64,000 bases of DNA from NCBI GenBank assembly GCA_017412115.1, contig JAFPYR010000021.1, positions 1 through 64,000 of the forward strand. Reading direction: 5' to 3'. Of the stretch, positions 8,337 to 17,519 are shown one piece after another (the stretch's first letter is position 1; the number at the start of each line of letters is the position of its first letter). The DNA comes from Bacteroidales bacterium. Its GTDB lineage: Bacteria > Bacteroidota > Bacteroidia > Bacteroidales > UBA3824. A model generated the notes under the pieces. It had not been told where the DNA came from. It did not search any database and saw only the letters and a program-made list of their open reading frames with translations. The translations under genes were made by a program, and so were the position numbers.

Positions 8337-10779
8337 TATCTATTATGCTTTCAAGATTTGTACCCGTGTTTTGAGTTGCATTGCTTTCGTCTACGTATTT
8401 GCTGTAATCTTCGGGAATTTCAAATCTTAATTCTACCGGATAATCTTTTGATAATTCGGGGTCAGCGTAGATTTTTTTCATGTAAAGACACCAGACCGGG
8501 AGTGCGAGTCTTGAACCTTGTCCCCAGTCGCCTCTTGAAAACTGTATTGACCTTTCTTCTCCGCCTGTCCAAACGCCTGAAACAAGTCTTGGCGTTATGC
8601 CCATAAACCAACCGTCGGCGTTGAGGTTTGTTGTACCGGTTTTGCCGCCGCAGTCAGCCGTTATGCCGAAACCGTAAGAGCCTGTAGCGCGGCTTGCCGT
8701 TCCTCCGTGTGTTACAACTCTTAACATTTCAACCATTTTGTAGGCCTCAATGTCTTCCATTGCTTGTTCGTGTACGGATTGAAAGGTGCTGACAACATTG
8801 CCGTTTTTGTCTTCAATTTTTGTAACAAAAACCGGCGAAGTAGAGAATCCGTTGTTTGCAAACCCGCAGTAAGCGGCAACCATTTCTTTTAATTTTACCT
8901 CGGCAGAGCCTACACAGATACTCGGTGCCTCAGGTATTGGGGAGATAACACCCAATTTTTTAACCAATTCCAAAACCGTTTTGGGAGAGGTTTGTTTCAT
9001 ACACCATGCCGAAATCTGGTTGAGACTAAGACCTAAACCCACTGAAAGCCTAATCATCTGACCATCTTTTGAGGATTGAGAAAATTTAGGCGTGTAAACG
9101 GGGGGAATACCGCCCGGATTGTCGATTGTGTATTCAACGTTTGCCACCAAATGGTTAGGTTGAATTTCTCTGTGGTTTAAGAACATAGCCGCATAAACGA
9201 ACGGTTTGAAAGTAGAACCTACTTGTCTTCGTCCCAAACTTACGTGGTCATATTGGAAATAATGATAATCAATACCGCCAACGTATGCTTTTACGTGTCC
9301 TGATTCGGGTTCCATACTCATCATACCGCAGCGTAAAAACTTTTTATAATACAGAATAGAATCCCACGGGGTCATAACCGTATCAACACCTTCCGGGTGC
9401 TGCCAAGTGAAAACTCTCATGTTGGTTGGAGTCATAAACTGTTTCATAATCGTAACGCTGTCAAGTTTATCAACCTTGCTGCCAACTCTCCAACGCTCCG
9501 TCCTTTTGACGGATTGATTCATGATTTGTTTGATTTGAGCCTCAGAAATTCTTGTACTGAAAGGACGGTTGTTTTTATGTTTTTGAATTTCAAGTCTTTC
9601 AAAAACGGATTGAAGTCCTTCTTGTTTTTGATTGCCGAGCATATAACCCGTTCCCATGTGTTCTTTTACCGCTTCTTCGGCGTATTTCTGCATACGGGAG
9701 TCTATCGTTACGTAAATCTTTAAACCATCGTTGTAAATGTCATAGTTTTCTCCGTTGGCTTTCAAGTTCTTATTGCACCAGCCATAAAGCGGATTGTTTG
9801 CCCACATCGTGGAATCTTCCTTGTAAATATCCTCCTGCCATGAAGCGTATTTGCTCCTTTCTGGTTTTTTAGCCGTCATTGTCGTTCTTAAAAATTCCCT
9901 GAAATAAGGCGCAAGTCCTTCAACGTGAGTGTCTTGTGAAAAGTGCAAAACAATATCCGTGGCTTTGAGCGATTCAAATTCCGAATGTGAAAGCATTTTG
10001 TAGTTTTCTACAACTTTTTTCAAATCCGTCTGATATTTCTCTATTTGCGATAAAACCGTGTTTCTACGGTTTTTAGAATTTTTCGGATTGGATTTCGGAC
10101 TATATTTTGTCGGTGCTTTCAAAAGTCCTACAAGTACAGAGGCCTCTTCCAATTTTAATTTTTCGGGTTTTGTGTCAAAAAAAGTTTTAGCGGCTGCCTC
10201 AATACCGAAAGCGTTATGACCAAAACCTACGGTGTTGAGATACATACTCATGATTTCTTCTTTGCAATAACGGCGTTCAAGTTTAACGGCCGTTACCCAT
10301 TCCTGAAGTTTCATGACGATTTTACCCATCAAACCCTTAGGGCGTTTGTGATCACGCATATTATAAAGGTTTTTGGCTAATTGTTGCGAAATCGTACTGC
10401 CGCCGCCCGATGAGGTATTTCTTGTAACAAGACCTTTTGCAACGCGGAAAAGCGACTGAAGGTCGATTCCGTAATGCTCGTAAAACCTTACGTCTTCCGT
10501 TGCAAGTAATGCCGCTTTTATATTATCGGGAATATTGTTGAAACGGTTTTCTGTCGTGCGGTTTTCTTTGTAAAACTTACCTAAAAGTACTCTGTCAGCA
10601 GAGATAATTTGAGAAGCAAGACTGCTTTTGGGATTTTCTAATTCCTCAAAATCAGGTACATAGCCTAAATTGTCTGTTCCTATCATAAATAGGATTACAA
10701 ATGCAGCTATTACGGGTATCAAAAAACCCGCCCAAAGAAGTATAAAAAAATTACGTTTTGTTTTTTCACTCAGTTCCAT
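8287..10779 (-). CDS. class A penicillin-binding protein (PBP1A-like)
   Basis: An 830-aa bifunctional peptidoglycan synthase with a cytoplasmic tail, one N-terminal TM helix (FILLWAGFLIPVIAAFVILF), a GT51 glycosyltransferase domain and a transpeptidase domain. Glycosyltransferase motifs seen are EDVRFYEHYGID, GGSTISQQLAKNLY and ERRYCKEEIMSMYLN. Transpeptidase motifs are the active-site GSTFKPF (SxxK), the SLN triad in LGLSLNQIS and KTGTTN. It polymerises lipid II and cross-links the stem peptides outside the inner membrane. The acidic C-terminal tail is Asn/Glu/Asp-rich. It has its own minus-strand promoter at 10815. The DUF4249 gene overlaps its 3' end by 50 bp. Confidence 0.95.
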   Translation of the reverse strand: MELSEKTKRNFFILLWAGFLIPVIAAFVILFMIGTDNLGYVPDFEELENPKSSLASQIISADRVLLGKFYKENRTTENRFNNIPDNIKAALLATEDVRFYEHYGIDLQSLFRVAKGLVTRNTSSGGGSTISQQLAKNLYNMRDHKRPKGLMGKIVMKLQEWVTAVKLERRYCKEEIMSMYLNTVGFGHNAFGIEAAAKTFFDTKPEKLKLEEASVLVGLLKAPTKYSPKSNPKNSKNRRNTVLSQIEKYQTDLKKVVENYKMLSHSEFESLKATDIVLHFSQDTHVEGLAPYFREFLRTTMTAKKPERSKYASWQEDIYKEDSTMWANNPLYGWCNKNLKANGENYDIYNDGLKIYVTIDSRMQKYAEEAVKEHMGTGYMLGNQKQEGLQSVFERLEIQKHKNNRPFSTRISEAQIKQIMNQSVKRTERWRVGSKVDKLDSVTIMKQFMTPTNMRVFTWQHPEGVDTVMTPWDSILYYKKFLRCGMMSMEPESGHVKAYVGGIDYHYFQYDHVSLGRRQVGSTFKPFVYAAMFLNHREIQPNHLVANVEYTIDNPGGIPPVYTPKFSQSSKDGQMIRLSVGLGLSLNQISAWCMKQTSPKTVLELVKKLGVISPIPEAPSICVGSAEVKLKEMVAAYCGFANNGFSTSPVFVTKIEDKNGNVVSTFQSVHEQAMEDIEAYKMVEMLRVVTHGGTASRATGSYGFGITADCGGKTGTTNLNADGWFMGITPRLVSGVWTGGEERSIQFSRGDWGQGSRLALPVWCLYMKKIYADPELSKDYPVELRFEIPEDYSKYVDESNATQNTGTNLESIIDSEEYNGKFDEFNEGDY

Positions 10780-10814
10780 TTTTTTTATAAAAAAGTGCGT
10801 TGCAAAATATTTTG

Positions 10815-10822
10815 CAAATGTA
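10815..10822 (-). promoter_or_regulatory. -7 box for the PBP gene
   Basis: Minus-strand TACATTTG, an exact TAnnTTTG element followed by C, lies about 35 bases upstream of the PBP ATG. A -33 element is not obvious. Confidence 0.6.
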
Positions 10823-10934
10823 ATAAATAATTAGAAATATCCGCATTAAAAAAAATAAAAAAAACTTTTGATTTTTTTTCTCTTTATTGAATTAAATTAA
10901 TAAAATATTAAAACGAAAATCTGAAAAATCTTAA

Positions 10935-10942
10935 TATCTTTG
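10935..10942 (+). promoter_or_regulatory. -7 box for the Na/Pi cotransporter gene
   Basis: TATCTTTG followed by CAC, a strong Bacteroidetes -7 element, lies about 50 bases before the ATG at 10993. The -33 element is weak or absent in the AT-rich upstream sequence. Confidence 0.6.
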
Positions 10943-10992
10943 CACGGAAATTAAAACAAATTTCTTCTTTTTTCTCAGATAAAAAATCTATA

Positions 10993-12666
10993 ATGGATAC
11001 ATTAATTAATGTTCTTTCTTTGGTCGGTTCGCTTGGAATGTTTCTTTACGGAATGAAAATCATGAGCGACGGATTGGAGAAATTTGCCGGAGACAAGCTC
11101 CGTGCCGTATTGGCAGCCATGACCAAAAATCGCGTTATGGGAATATTTACTGGCCTAATAATCACGGCTTTAGTGCAGTCAAGTTCGGCAACCACGGTGA
11201 TGATAGTCAGTTTTGTGAATGCCGGTCTTATGACTCTGAAACAATCAATTGGAGTGATAATGGGCGCAAATATCGGTACTACCGTAACGGCGTGGATAAT
11301 TTCAGCCATAGGTTTTAAAATTAACATTTCGGCATTTGCTATTCCGCTTTTGGCTTTCGGGCTTATTTTTATCTTTTCAGGCAATTCCAAGCGGAAAAGT
11401 TTCGGTGAATTTATTTTTGGTTTTTCATTTCTTTTTATGGGTCTGAATTTCCTTCAGACTGCGGCAAACGATTTAGACATAGGACGTTATGTGGCATCAA
11501 TGCTTGCCGGTATTGCAGATGACAGTTTTTGGATAATATTACTTTTTGTATTTATCGGTATGCTTATAACCTGTTTGGTACAGGCCTCGGCAGCAACAAT
11601 GGCGATTACGCTTATGCTTTTTGATATGCACATTCCGGGATTCGGGTTTCAGCAGGCAGCGGCTTTGGCAATGGGTCAGAATATCGGAACTACGGTAACG
11701 GCTTATTTAGCCTCTATGACGGCTAACCTTCCTGCAAGAAGAACGGCTTTGGCGCATATGTTTTTCAATGTTTTCGGCGTTGTTGTCGTTTTAATAATCT
11801 TTTATCCGTTCTGTAACGCCGTAAGTTGGTTTACAACTGACGTTTTAAGGGCCGCTAATAACGATTTGTTCAAACTTTCGGCTTTCCATACGGCTTTCAA
11901 CGTTTTCAATACCCTTTTGTTGGTGGGCTTTGTTGATCAAATAGAAAAATTTGTTTGCAGACTTCTTCCTAATAAAACCGGTCAGGACGATGAATATCGT
12001 TTGAAATATATCTCCGGCGGTTGGTTTTCAACATCGGAAATGGGATTGTTGGAGGCAAAGAAAGAAATTTTTAATTTTGCCGAACGTTGCAACAAGATGT
12101 TTGCATTTGTTAAAAAAATGTTAGAGATTTCCGACAAAAAAGATTTTAAGGAGTTGTACAACCGAGTTGAAAAATACGAGGGCATAACCGATAACATGGA
12201 GGAGGAAATCGGAAAATACCTTGGCAAAGTCAGCGAAGGAAAACTTACGATTGAGTCCAAACTCAAACTTCAAAAAATGCTGAAAATGATTTCAGAATTG
12301 GAAAGTATCGGGGATGCTTGTTTTAATATTGCGCGGACGATAAATCATAAACGCGAAAAAGTTTCGGAGGATTTTACGAAGGAACAGTCAGAAAATATTC
12401 TTAAAATGTTTGAATTGGTTCAAGTTGCATTGGATCACATGGTTGCGCAGACCGGTCGTGACGAAGACGTGAAAGCCGATATTGCAACTACGATAAAAAA
12501 CGAAAACGCAATCAACGAGTTCAGAAGTTTGACCCGAAATCAAAATACTCAGGCTTTAACCGAAGGAAAATACGGTTATGCTTTGGGTTCGCATTATATG
12601 AACGTTATTTCCGAGTGCGAAAAACTTGGCGATTATATTTTGAATGTCGTTCAGGCGAGCGACTGA
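10993..12666 (+). CDS. Na+/phosphate cotransporter with PhoU-like domain
   Basis: A 557-aa type II Na/Pi cotransporter (NptA/YjbB type). Two inverted repeats in the membrane domain carry the signature QSSSATT (first half) and QASAATMA (second half), each followed by a MGxNIGTTVTA motif (MGANIGTTVTA, MGQNIGTTVTA). About eight TM helices end near residue 320. The remaining 220 residues are helical and charged, like a PhoU domain (repeated ELESIGDACFNIAR and ECEKLGDYILNVV), which probably tunes transport to phosphate status. It imports or exports inorganic phosphate at the inner membrane. Stand-alone gene. Confidence 0.9.
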   Translation: MDTLINVLSLVGSLGMFLYGMKIMSDGLEKFAGDKLRAVLAAMTKNRVMGIFTGLIITALVQSSSATTVMIVSFVNAGLMTLKQSIGVIMGANIGTTVTAWIISAIGFKINISAFAIPLLAFGLIFIFSGNSKRKSFGEFIFGFSFLFMGLNFLQTAANDLDIGRYVASMLAGIADDSFWIILLFVFIGMLITCLVQASAATMAITLMLFDMHIPGFGFQQAAALAMGQNIGTTVTAYLASMTANLPARRTALAHMFFNVFGVVVVLIIFYPFCNAVSWFTTDVLRAANNDLFKLSAFHTAFNVFNTLLLVGFVDQIEKFVCRLLPNKTGQDDEYRLKYISGGWFSTSEMGLLEAKKEIFNFAERCNKMFAFVKKMLEISDKKDFKELYNRVEKYEGITDNMEEEIGKYLGKVSEGKLTIESKLKLQKMLKMISELESIGDACFNIARTINHKREKVSEDFTKEQSENILKMFELVQVALDHMVAQTGRDEDVKADIATTIKNENAINEFRSLTRNQNTQALTEGKYGYALGSHYMNVISECEKLGDYILNVVQASD

Positions 12667-12786
12667 TTAAAAAGAAAAAAGTGAAAAGGAGAATTTTTTA
12701 TTTTAGAAAAAAACGGCATTAGGGGCTCTTATAATCAGAAAAATGTAAAAAAAAATAGGAAAAATGAAAAAAATAATATAAAAAAC

Positions 12787-12819
12787 TTGGTGGGTAAAAA
12801 AAAATGTATTTATATTTGC
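12787..12819 (+). promoter_or_regulatory. Bacteroidetes-type promoter for the Panacea cassette
   Basis: TTGG at 12787-12790 and TATATTTG at 12811-12818 are separated by 20 bp, close to the ideal -33/-7 arrangement. It lies about 45 bases upstream of the ATG at 12863 and shows that the two-gene cassette has its own promoter. Confidence 0.75.
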
Positions 12820-12862
12820 AACGTAAAAACCATTGAAAAGGTTTTCATAAAAAATGTGAAAA

Positions 12863-13327
12863 ATGAAAGAAATTCAAGACAAATATATTTATAAGTCAGC
12901 GGAAGTAGCGTTACTGATTGCGGCTATTGCTAACCGCAGAAAAATTGTTATCAACGCAACGAAACTTCAGAAACTTCTTTTCATTGTTTACGGTTCGTTT
13001 TTATCGCTTTATAATTTAAGGCTTGTGGACGAAAAACCTCAATGTTGGCCATACGGTCCGGTTTTTCCGAAATTAAGAGAAGATTTTATAACGGAAGATT
13101 TTTCTAAAGTAAATTTTTCTGACTTCAGAATTCCTAAAAAAATAAAAAACGATCACCGTTTGCAAAATGTCGTGGATTTTGTTTTCAATGGGTTCGGTTT
13201 GTGGTCTGCCGGCGATTTGAGTGCGTGGTGTCTTAATTCGCTGCCTTGTAAGGCTACTCCGGATACGGGACAGATTATAGACGATGATTTAATAAGGACT
13301 TTTTTTAATTCAATAATCAATAAATAA
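12863..13327 (+). CDS. Panacea/SocA-like (DUF4065) putative antitoxin
   Basis: A 154-aa soluble protein. The sequence INATKLQKLLFIVYGSFL, then the proline-rich QCWPYGPVFPKLRE and the later NVVDFVFNGFGLWSAGDLSAW match the Panacea (DUF4065, SocA-like) domain. This domain serves as antitoxin in many toxin-antitoxin pairs and is also found in phage-associated proteins and the Caulobacter proteolytic adaptor SocA. Domain membership is by eye. It has its own consensus promoter and is followed after 10 bp by a small two-TM protein gene, an arrangement expected for a TA operon. Alternative: a GepA/phage-type regulator unrelated to toxicity. Confidence 0.75.
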   Translation: MKEIQDKYIYKSAEVALLIAAIANRRKIVINATKLQKLLFIVYGSFLSLYNLRLVDEKPQCWPYGPVFPKLREDFITEDFSKVNFSDFRIPKKIKNDHRLQNVVDFVFNGFGLWSAGDLSAWCLNSLPCKATPDTGQIIDDDLIRTFFNSIINK

Positions 13328-13337
13328 CTACTCAACT

Positions 13338-13688
13338 ATGGCGGCTAAAAAAAGCGGACTTAACTGCTCTTGGAAATCGGGCGTTAAAAAATCTTCGGAA
13401 AAAATTCCTGATGACGATTTAGACATTAGGGATTTGGATTATCAACACGGTAAACGTTATAGTCAGGATACGCAGCAACGGAAAAATCTTGCAACATGGG
13501 TTACTACGATAATTTCCGTTTGGCTTGGTTCTATTTTAATAATTTTTGTTTGCAGCGGTTGCGGAGTTTTGGTTTATGAATCTTCCGTTATCATTGCATT
13601 GCTTTCAACAACTACCGTTAATATTATTGCTTTGGGCGTAATCGTTATGAAAGGACTTTTTGGTGATGCAAGTCCTAAACTGACTTAA
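13338..13688 (+). CDS. small two-TM membrane protein, candidate toxin
   Basis: A 116-aa protein with a basic and acidic soluble N-terminus (residues 1-50) and two C-terminal hydrophobic helices: about residues 51-75 (ending in a Cys-rich VCSGCG) and 82-105 (IALLSTTTVNIIALGVIVMK). It is co-directional with the Panacea gene after only 10 bp and has no promoter of its own, so the two are almost certainly co-transcribed. No enzyme motif is visible. Some characterised partners of Panacea antitoxins are membrane-acting toxins, so a toxin role is a reasonable inference, not shown. Alternative: a membrane anchor or transducer for the Panacea protein. Confidence 0.6.
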   Translation: MAAKKSGLNCSWKSGVKKSSEKIPDDDLDIRDLDYQHGKRYSQDTQQRKNLATWVTTIISVWLGSILIIFVCSGCGVLVYESSVIIALLSTTTVNIIALGVIVMKGLFGDASPKLT

Positions 13689-13700
13689 TACACAAAAAAA

Positions 13701-14882
13701 CTATATCAAATACAAATCAATGTCCTTGTATTTAATTGAGAATTTTTTGCTCAAAAAGGCATTGGTCAAAAAACCGTTGTAACAATAAACGCTCGGACGT
13801 ATAAGTCTGTTGTATTTGATTTCTTGATAAATTCCACCTCTTGTATATATATCATTTATAAGTGGATATAATACGTTACTTAAAGCAATACTTGCAGTTC
13901 TCGGAACAAGCGAAGTTATGTTAGGAAGACAATAATGCGTGATGCCTTTGTATTTAAAGGCCGGGGTTTTAAGGCTTGTCGGTCTTGAGGTTTCAAAACA
14001 AGAACCCGTTTCGATATTCAAATCTATTATCACACTGCCTTTCTTCATTGTGGAAACCATTTCTTCTGTGATAATAGGGTAGGGTTGAGATTTGATACAT
14101 TTAGCACCGATAACAACGTCTGCCGAGAGAAGGGCTTTGTTTAAAACTTGCGGTTGAAGTACGGAGGTGAAAATTTCTCTTCCGAGTTCATTCGTGAATT
14201 TTGATAGTTTATAAACTGAGGCATCAAAAACTTTGACTTCCGCTCCTAAACTCAATGCCGTTTTAGCAGCAAACAATGCCGCTGCTGAGGTTCCTAAAAT
14301 TACGACCGAGGCAGGAGAAATACCAGTTATCCCGCCTAAAAAAACACCTTTGCCCCCGCTTTGTTTTCCTAAATATTCAGCAGCGATAAAAATTGCATTT
14401 TTGCCGGCTATCTCACTGTTAATAAAGTTGATAGGATAAAAATCCGTATCGGTCTGAATATATTCCAAAGCGATTGCAACCGCACCTTTTGACATAATCG
14501 CCTCAATGTTTTCTTTTTTTGCTTGCGCTATGCCAAGGCATGAAATTACGGTTTGATCTTTTTTTAAATGCTTGATTTCCTCGGAGTTGAGAGGCGAAAC
14601 TTTTAGGATAACGTCCGATTTGAATAGTTCTTCTCTTGAGGGAGTAACTTTTGCTCCTTGTTTTGAATATTGCGAATCTTCATAACCGGCTTGCTCTCCG
14701 ATACCCGCTTCTACGGTTATGGAAATGCCACAGGCCGACAAAACGGAAATTCCCAGCGGTGTCAAGGCAGCGCGGGTTTCTATTTCTTTGTTTTCTTTCA
14801 AAACCGAAATGCTCAATTTCGGCTTTTCCGAAAGAACGGATTTTTTCTTTTCTTTCGGCATTAACGAACATGATGTCGGCAT
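13701..14882 (-). CDS. ald: alanine dehydrogenase-like NAD(P)-dependent protein
   Basis: A 393-aa member of the alanine dehydrogenase/transhydrogenase (AlaDh/PNT) family. The N-terminal ENKEIETRAALTP, the central GGITGISPASVVILGTS Rossmann entrance and SCFETSRPTS are diagnostic. Alanine dehydrogenase interconverts alanine and pyruvate plus ammonia. Aligned by eye to the Mycobacterium enzyme, the catalytic His position reads Gly (ISCLGIA for FTFLHLA) and the catalytic Asp reads Glu (NIETGS for AIDQGG), and the glycine-rich loop is altered, so activity may differ. An alternative start is seven codons in (14861). It is 29 bp behind tsaE in a leftward tetR-porX-tsaE-ald operon. Confidence 0.75.
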   Translation of the reverse strand: MPTSCSLMPKEKKKSVLSEKPKLSISVLKENKEIETRAALTPLGISVLSACGISITVEAGIGEQAGYEDSQYSKQGAKVTPSREELFKSDVILKVSPLNSEEIKHLKKDQTVISCLGIAQAKKENIEAIMSKGAVAIALEYIQTDTDFYPINFINSEIAGKNAIFIAAEYLGKQSGGKGVFLGGITGISPASVVILGTSAAALFAAKTALSLGAEVKVFDASVYKLSKFTNELGREIFTSVLQPQVLNKALLSADVVIGAKCIKSQPYPIITEEMVSTMKKGSVIIDLNIETGSCFETSRPTSLKTPAFKYKGITHYCLPNITSLVPRTASIALSNVLYPLINDIYTRGGIYQEIKYNRLIRPSVYCYNGFLTNAFLSKKFSIKYKDIDLYLI

Positions 14883-14911
14883 AGTTTCCTCTCTCTCTTG
14901 TTAAAAAAAAA

Positions 14912-15340
14912 TTATGAAATGCTTATAATACGTTTTGAATCACGTGTTTCGCGGATTTTTACCTCGATATAGTTTTCGGGCAGAATGTTCATAATCGTTT
15001 CAGGCCACTCTATAAAACAATAACTATCGCTGTACAGATATTCCTCTGCACCGGCTGCCATTGCCTCTTCAGTGTCTTTTATGCGGTAAAGGTCGAAGTG
15101 ATAAACTTTTTCACCGTTTTCCCTTAAATATTCGTTTACGATTGCAAAAGTAGGCGAACTAACTTCATCCTTTACTTTAAGTTCTTTGCATAACGCTTTG
15201 ATAAACGTTGTTTTACCTGTGCCCATCGGGGCTAAAAAAATTACGCAGCGCGAATCTTGGCGTTCTTTGGAAATATAATCCAAAAACTCTTTTGCCGCAT
15301 TTGAAATTTCTTCTAACGAATTTACTAAAATTTCTTTCAT
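14912..15340 (-). CDS. tsaE: tRNA threonylcarbamoyladenosine biosynthesis ATPase TsaE
   Basis: A 142-aa P-loop ATPase. Walker A is APMGTGKTTF (about residues 37-46), followed by the family markers SSPTFAIVNEY and YHFDLYRI, and FIEWPE near the C-terminus. TsaE works with TsaB and TsaD to attach threonylcarbamoyl to A37 of ANN-decoding tRNAs. Length is normal (about 140-155 aa). Its ATG overlaps the porX stop codon by one base (TAATG), indicating translational coupling within the operon. Confidence 0.93.
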   Translation of the reverse strand: MKEILVNSLEEISNAAKEFLDYISKERQDSRCVIFLAPMGTGKTTFIKALCKELKVKDEVSSPTFAIVNEYLRENGEKVYHFDLYRIKDTEEAMAAGAEEYLYSDSYCFIEWPETIMNILPENYIEVKIRETRDSKRIISIS

Positions 15341-16908
15341 TATTTCAGTTTTTTAGGGGTTAACGTTATCAGGGGAATCAGCATTTCTTCCAATGAAATA
15401 CCGCCGTGCTGAAGCGTTTCCTTATAATAATTGACGTATTGATTATAATTGTTCGGATAAACAAAAAAGTCTCTGTTGCGGGCAAAGACGTATTTTGAAT
15501 TGATTTTAGGCGAGGGCAGTTGTGCCGCTTGCGGTTCTGAAATCAAGAAAACGTCCTTTTTGCCGAATTGCAAATCCTGACCGGTTTTGTATCTGATGTT
15601 TGAGGTAATTTGTTTTTCTCCCGTAATTTTAATCGGTGCGTTTACTTTTATGGAGCCGTGGTCGGTTGTGAAAACTATTTTACAATCGGATTGTGCCAAA
15701 AGTTTTATCAGTTGATAAAGCGGCGAATGTTCAACCCACATTTTTGTAATTGCACGGTAGGAGGGAATATCGTCTGCTAAATCTCTTAACATCGGTAGCT
15801 CCGTTCTTGCGTGCGAAATCATGTCCACAAAATTATAAACGATGATATTGAGCGGGTTAGACAAAATAAAATTGATTTTAGAATTGATTTCGTTGCCGTC
15901 CTTGTTGCTGAAAGATTTCGCATAAAAAAACTTGAAATCACAGCGGAAACGTTTTAACATCGTTTTAATCAATTTTTCTTCGTTGTTGTTCTTGGAATGA
16001 AGTTCATCGACATCAGTCCATAACTCCGGATAAATTCCCGCAATCTGAAGCGGCATTAATCCCGAAAACATTGCGTTGCGGGCGTATTGCGTTGCCGTCG
16101 GAAGTATTGAAACCAACATTTCCTCTTTTTCGATGTTGAAATATTCCGTGAAAAGCGGCTGTATTACTTTCCATTGGTCAAACCTTAAATTATCAATTAC
16201 AATCCAAAAAACTTTGTTGCCTTTGTCCAAAAGCGGAAGTATTCTCTCTTTGAAAACATCGGGCTGCATCATCGGACGGTTTTCTCTTGTTCCGTCAATC
16301 CATTTTACGTAATTTTTTTCGATGTGTTTGCAAAATTCTTTTTCGGCTTCGGCTTTTTGAAATTCGTAAATCTCAGACAAAACCTCTTTGTCTTCTTTCA
16401 AATCCTGAAGTTTGATGTCCCAATCGGTGAGCTTTTTGTAAAGGACTTTCCATTCTTCGATGTTTGATACTTGAGAAATTTCAGTGCCGAGTTTTTGAAA
16501 CTCCACTCTGTATTCCTCCGCAGTTTTTAAGCTGACAAGCCGTTTGTTATCAACATTCTTTTTTATTGAAAGTATTATCTGATTGGGATTTACGGGCTTA
16601 ATTAAGTAGTCAGAAATTTTGTTGCCGACCGCCTCATCCATAATTTCTTCCCCTTCGTTTTTGGTAATCATTACAATCGGGACGTCAGAATTGATGCTGC
16701 GTATTTTGCGCAGTGTTTCCATGCCGGAGATGCCCGGCATATTCTCGTCCAAAAATATAATGTCGTAGGTATTGCCCGCATTGATTTTTTCCAAGGCGTC
16801 AGTGCCGTTGAATGCCGTATCAACCTCATAGCCTTTGCCTTTTAAAAAAAGGATTTGGACTTTGAGTAAATCAATTTCGTCGTCTACCCACAGAATGGAA
16901 TATTTCAT
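15340..16908 (-). CDS. porX: PorX-type response regulator with PglZ domain
   Basis: A 522-aa protein combining an N-terminal receiver (acidic pair at Asp9/Asp10, phosphoacceptor Asp54 in IIFLDENMPG, conserved Lys in ISDYLIKPVN) with a linker and a C-terminal alkaline-phosphatase-superfamily PglZ domain from about residue 200 (WIVIDNLRFDQW and FTTDHGS metal-site motifs). This architecture and length define PorX, which in Porphyromonas and Flavobacterium controls type IX secretion and has nucleotide-phosphodiesterase-type chemistry in its PglZ domain. It lies 17 bp behind a TetR regulator gene and is coupled to tsaE. A T9SS structural gene (porW/sprE) lies 3 kb away. Confidence 0.92.
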   Translation of the reverse strand: MKYSILWVDDEIDLLKVQILFLKGKGYEVDTAFNGTDALEKINAGNTYDIIFLDENMPGISGMETLRKIRSINSDVPIVMITKNEGEEIMDEAVGNKISDYLIKPVNPNQIILSIKKNVDNKRLVSLKTAEEYRVEFQKLGTEISQVSNIEEWKVLYKKLTDWDIKLQDLKEDKEVLSEIYEFQKAEAEKEFCKHIEKNYVKWIDGTRENRPMMQPDVFKERILPLLDKGNKVFWIVIDNLRFDQWKVIQPLFTEYFNIEKEEMLVSILPTATQYARNAMFSGLMPLQIAGIYPELWTDVDELHSKNNNEEKLIKTMLKRFRCDFKFFYAKSFSNKDGNEINSKINFILSNPLNIIVYNFVDMISHARTELPMLRDLADDIPSYRAITKMWVEHSPLYQLIKLLAQSDCKIVFTTDHGSIKVNAPIKITGEKQITSNIRYKTGQDLQFGKKDVFLISEPQAAQLPSPKINSKYVFARNRDFFVYPNNYNQYVNYYKETLQHGGISLEEMLIPLITLTPKKLK

Positions 16909-16925
16909 GATTTAAAAAACTGATT

Positions 16926-17519
16926 CTAAATAATGATTCCGTGTAAAATTAAATTCAGTAACTGGTCGATTCTCGAGGTAAACTCTTCTGCGTCTGAGGT
17001 GCGGAAAAGATAATCTTCGATGCCTTTTACTGCCATTATAAGAGCCATTGCCGCAAGGTCAAGGTTTTTGACATTGAAGTAATTTTTTTTGACACCTTCT
17101 TCAAGTATATCTTTAAACAACCTTATTTCTTCCTTGTCGTACAGTGAGTTGAGCCTGCGAACAAAATCCAAATGTCTTAGTTTAGAATTTTTTAAAGCAC
17201 TATGAAAATTCGTATAAATTTTTATAATGTTCATTCTTGTTAAGACATACACTTTTATTTTATCCACCGGATTCGGCGTTTTGGCAAGGGCGTCAATGAT
17301 AGTGTGTCTGAACGCAACGGCTTCTTTTAAGACTACGGACTGAAAAATCTGTTCCTTACTCTTGAAATAATAATAAATGGAACTCTTCCCTTTGCCTGAG
17401 GCTTTGGCGATATGTTCCATACGGGTTTTGTCGTATCCGTATTTATTGAAGACTTGTCTTGCAATACGAATAATAGAATCCCTGTTTTTATTTTTTTTTA
17501 GAGTTTCGTTCGGCTCCAT
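16926..17519 (-). CDS. TetR/AcrR-family transcriptional regulator
   Basis: A 197-aa regulator with the usual N-terminal helix-turn-helix (RIARQVFNKYGYDKTRMEHIAKASGKGKSSIYYYFKSKEQIF) and a C-terminal all-helical ligand/dimer domain. The effector cannot be predicted. The gene is the first of the leftward run, with porX beginning 17 bp after its stop, so it may be co-transcribed with porX and could autoregulate that operon. Upstream, the minus strand has TACCTTTA near 17537, one base off a -7 consensus. The intergenic region with the divergent rprX is about 160 bp. Confidence 0.88.
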   Translation of the reverse strand: MEPNETLKKNKNRDSIIRIARQVFNKYGYDKTRMEHIAKASGKGKSSIYYYFKSKEQIFQSVVLKEAVAFRHTIIDALAKTPNPVDKIKVYVLTRMNIIKIYTNFHSALKNSKLRHLDFVRRLNSLYDKEEIRLFKDILEEGVKKNYFNVKNLDLAAMALIMAVKGIEDYLFRTSDAEEFTSRIDQLLNLILHGIII

